The position numbers and the translations under genes are program-made. A stretch of 6,224 bases of DNA from Anaerolineales bacterium UBA6128 (GTDB taxonomy: Bacteria > Chloroflexota > Anaerolineae > UBA1429): assembly GCA_002423325.1 (NCBI GenBank), contig DIVQ01000167.1, positions 1-6,224 of the forward strand, written 5' to 3'. Position 1 is the first letter of the stretch, and each line of letters begins with the position of its first letter. This document shows, piece by piece, positions 5,333-6,224 of the stretch. The notes below the pieces were generated by a model. That model was not told where the DNA came from and ran no database searches. It saw only the letters and a program-made list of their open reading frames with translations.

Positions 5333-6224
5333 ATGATGGCTAGTGATAAGGTGAAGGTGCTTCTGGATACGGACATCGGGTCGGACATCGACGATGCGGT
5401 GTGTCTCGCTTACCTGCTTGCCCAGCCGCGCTGCGAGCTGCTGGGGGTGACGACGGTGAGCGGCGAGCCCGAGAAACGCGCTGAGATCGTGAGCGCACAG
5501 TGTCGGATGGCCGACAGGCTGGTGCCGGTCTTTCCCGGGGCGGCGAATCCGCTGTTGATTCCACAAGGGCAGCCCCGTGCCCCGCAGGCTGCGGCGCTTG
5601 GGAGCTGGCCGCATGCGAGCACATTCCCTGAGGGAGAGGCGATCGAGTTCCTCAGGCGCACAATCCGCGCCAACCCCGGTGAGGTGGTGCTGCTGGCCAT
5701 CGGCCCGTTGACCAATGTGGCGCTGCTGTTCGCCGCGGACCCGGCAGTGGCCGGCATGCTCAAAGCGCTGGTGCTGATGTGCGGTGTCTTTGGCCCCGAG
5801 CTGCCACGGTCCCGCCTGGCAGAGTGGAATGCCCTGCTAGACCCGCAGGCGACAGCCATGGTCTATCGCACCAGAGTGCCTGTGCACCGCTCGATCGGGC
5901 TGGATGTGACCACGCAGGTGCGCATGCCAGCGCCGGAAGTACGCGAAAGGTTCGGGCGCGGTCTATTGCGGCCAGTGCTGGACATGGCTGAGGTGTGGTT
6001 CCGCGAGCGCGACATGATCACCTTCCATGACCCGCTGGCAGCCGTGACGCTCTTTGAGGAGGCCATCTGCGGTTTCACGCGCGGGCAGGTGGAGGTAGAG
6101 CTGCAGAGCAAGCCGTTGCAGGGCATGACCTACTGGAAACCGGATCCGAGCGGCGGCCCTCATGAGGTGGCTCTGCGCGTCGATGCAGAGGGCTTCTTTG
6201 ACCACTTTTTCGGGGCATTTGGAT
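5333..6224 (+). CDS. Inosine/uridine-preferring nucleoside hydrolase family protein, cut by right window edge
   Basis: A frame opens at ATG 5333 and runs 297 codons to the window end without a stop, so the C-terminus is missing. Nucleoside hydrolases cleave the N-ribosyl bond of nucleosides to base plus ribose, using a calcium ion. The N-terminal calcium site is clear: LLDTDIGSDIDDAVCLAYLL (residues 10-29, with Asp12, Asp14, Asp18, Asp20, Asp21). Next come AIGPLTNVALLF (122-133), VLMCGVFG (147-154, where MGGxF is usual), EWNALLDPQA (164-173, matching the family's E-F-N..D-P-x-A) and the catalytic-region FHDPLAAVTLF (231-241, His232 and Asp233). Family members usually run to about 310-330 residues, so only a short tail is lost. 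It follows the DraG-like gene by 51 bases in the same direction. The DTDIGSDIDD form belongs to a less studied branch, so the nucleoside preference cannot be given. Confidence 0.92.
   Translation, partial: MMASDKVKVLLDTDIGSDIDDAVCLAYLLAQPRCELLGVTTVSGEPEKRAEIVSAQCRMADRLVPVFPGAANPLLIPQGQPRAPQAAALGSWPHASTFPEGEAIEFLRRTIRANPGEVVLLAIGPLTNVALLFAADPAVAGMLKALVLMCGVFGPELPRSRLAEWNALLDPQATAMVYRTRVPVHRSIGLDVTTQVRMPAPEVRERFGRGLLRPVLDMAEVWFRERDMITFHDPLAAVTLFEEAICGFTRGQVEVELQSKPLQGMTYWKPDPSGGPHEVALRVDAEGFFDHFFGAFG

Noticed and set aside
4424..5614. A 396-codon open frame on the minus strand opposite the DraG-like gene and the nucleoside hydrolase start
   Set aside because: It crosses two well-supported genes and has no recognised motif and shadow-like composition.
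1..6224. CRISPR arrays, insertion sequences, tRNA or rRNA genes
   Set aside because: Reading both strands showed no spaced direct repeats, no transposase-like protein with flanking inverted repeats, and no cloverleaf or rRNA-like stretch.

Overview
The window looks like bacterial chromosome of high G+C content with short intergenic gaps. The lipoprotein's long Pro/Thr/Val-rich linker and its Pro-Thr-Pro tail are a style common in Chloroflexota (Anaerolineae-like genomes), so that is my best guess at the source. It is an inference from composition and style only, because no rRNA or tRNA marker is present. I see no CRISPR array, insertion sequence, tRNA or rRNA.

Layout from left to right. (1) Bases 3-542, plus strand: the C-terminal end of a type I restriction endonuclease subunit (HsdR), cut by the left edge. 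(2) Bases 692-1822, plus: an exported MsrA-MsrB fusion methionine sulfoxide reductase. (3) Bases 1851-1883: a perfect 15-bp hairpin that terminates transcription from both sides. (4) Bases 1891-2925, minus: a SurA/PrsA-like parvulin peptidyl-prolyl isomerase lipoprotein, convergent with msrAB. (5) Bases 2926-3278: a divergent control region with two good sigma-70-type promoters, one firing each way. (6) Bases 3279 to the right edge, plus: an apparent three-gene operon of a D-Ala-D-Ala ligase-like ATP-grasp protein, an ADP-ribosylglycohydrolase (DraG family) and an inosine/uridine-type nucleoside hydrolase. The last gene is cut by the right edge and has no stop codon inside the window.

How the genes may work together. 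MsrAB and the parvulin lipoprotein both appear to act outside the cytoplasm on protein quality: one repairs oxidised methionine, the other assists folding. They are convergent and share only a terminator. The right-hand operon puts two enzymes that hydrolyse bonds at the anomeric carbon of ribose (DraG-type and nucleoside hydrolase) behind an ATP-dependent ligase of unknown substrate. This suggests a small pathway that dismantles ADP-ribosylated or ribosylated compounds and salvages or re-ligates a product. That assembly is the most interesting and least explained part of the window, but its function is inference.
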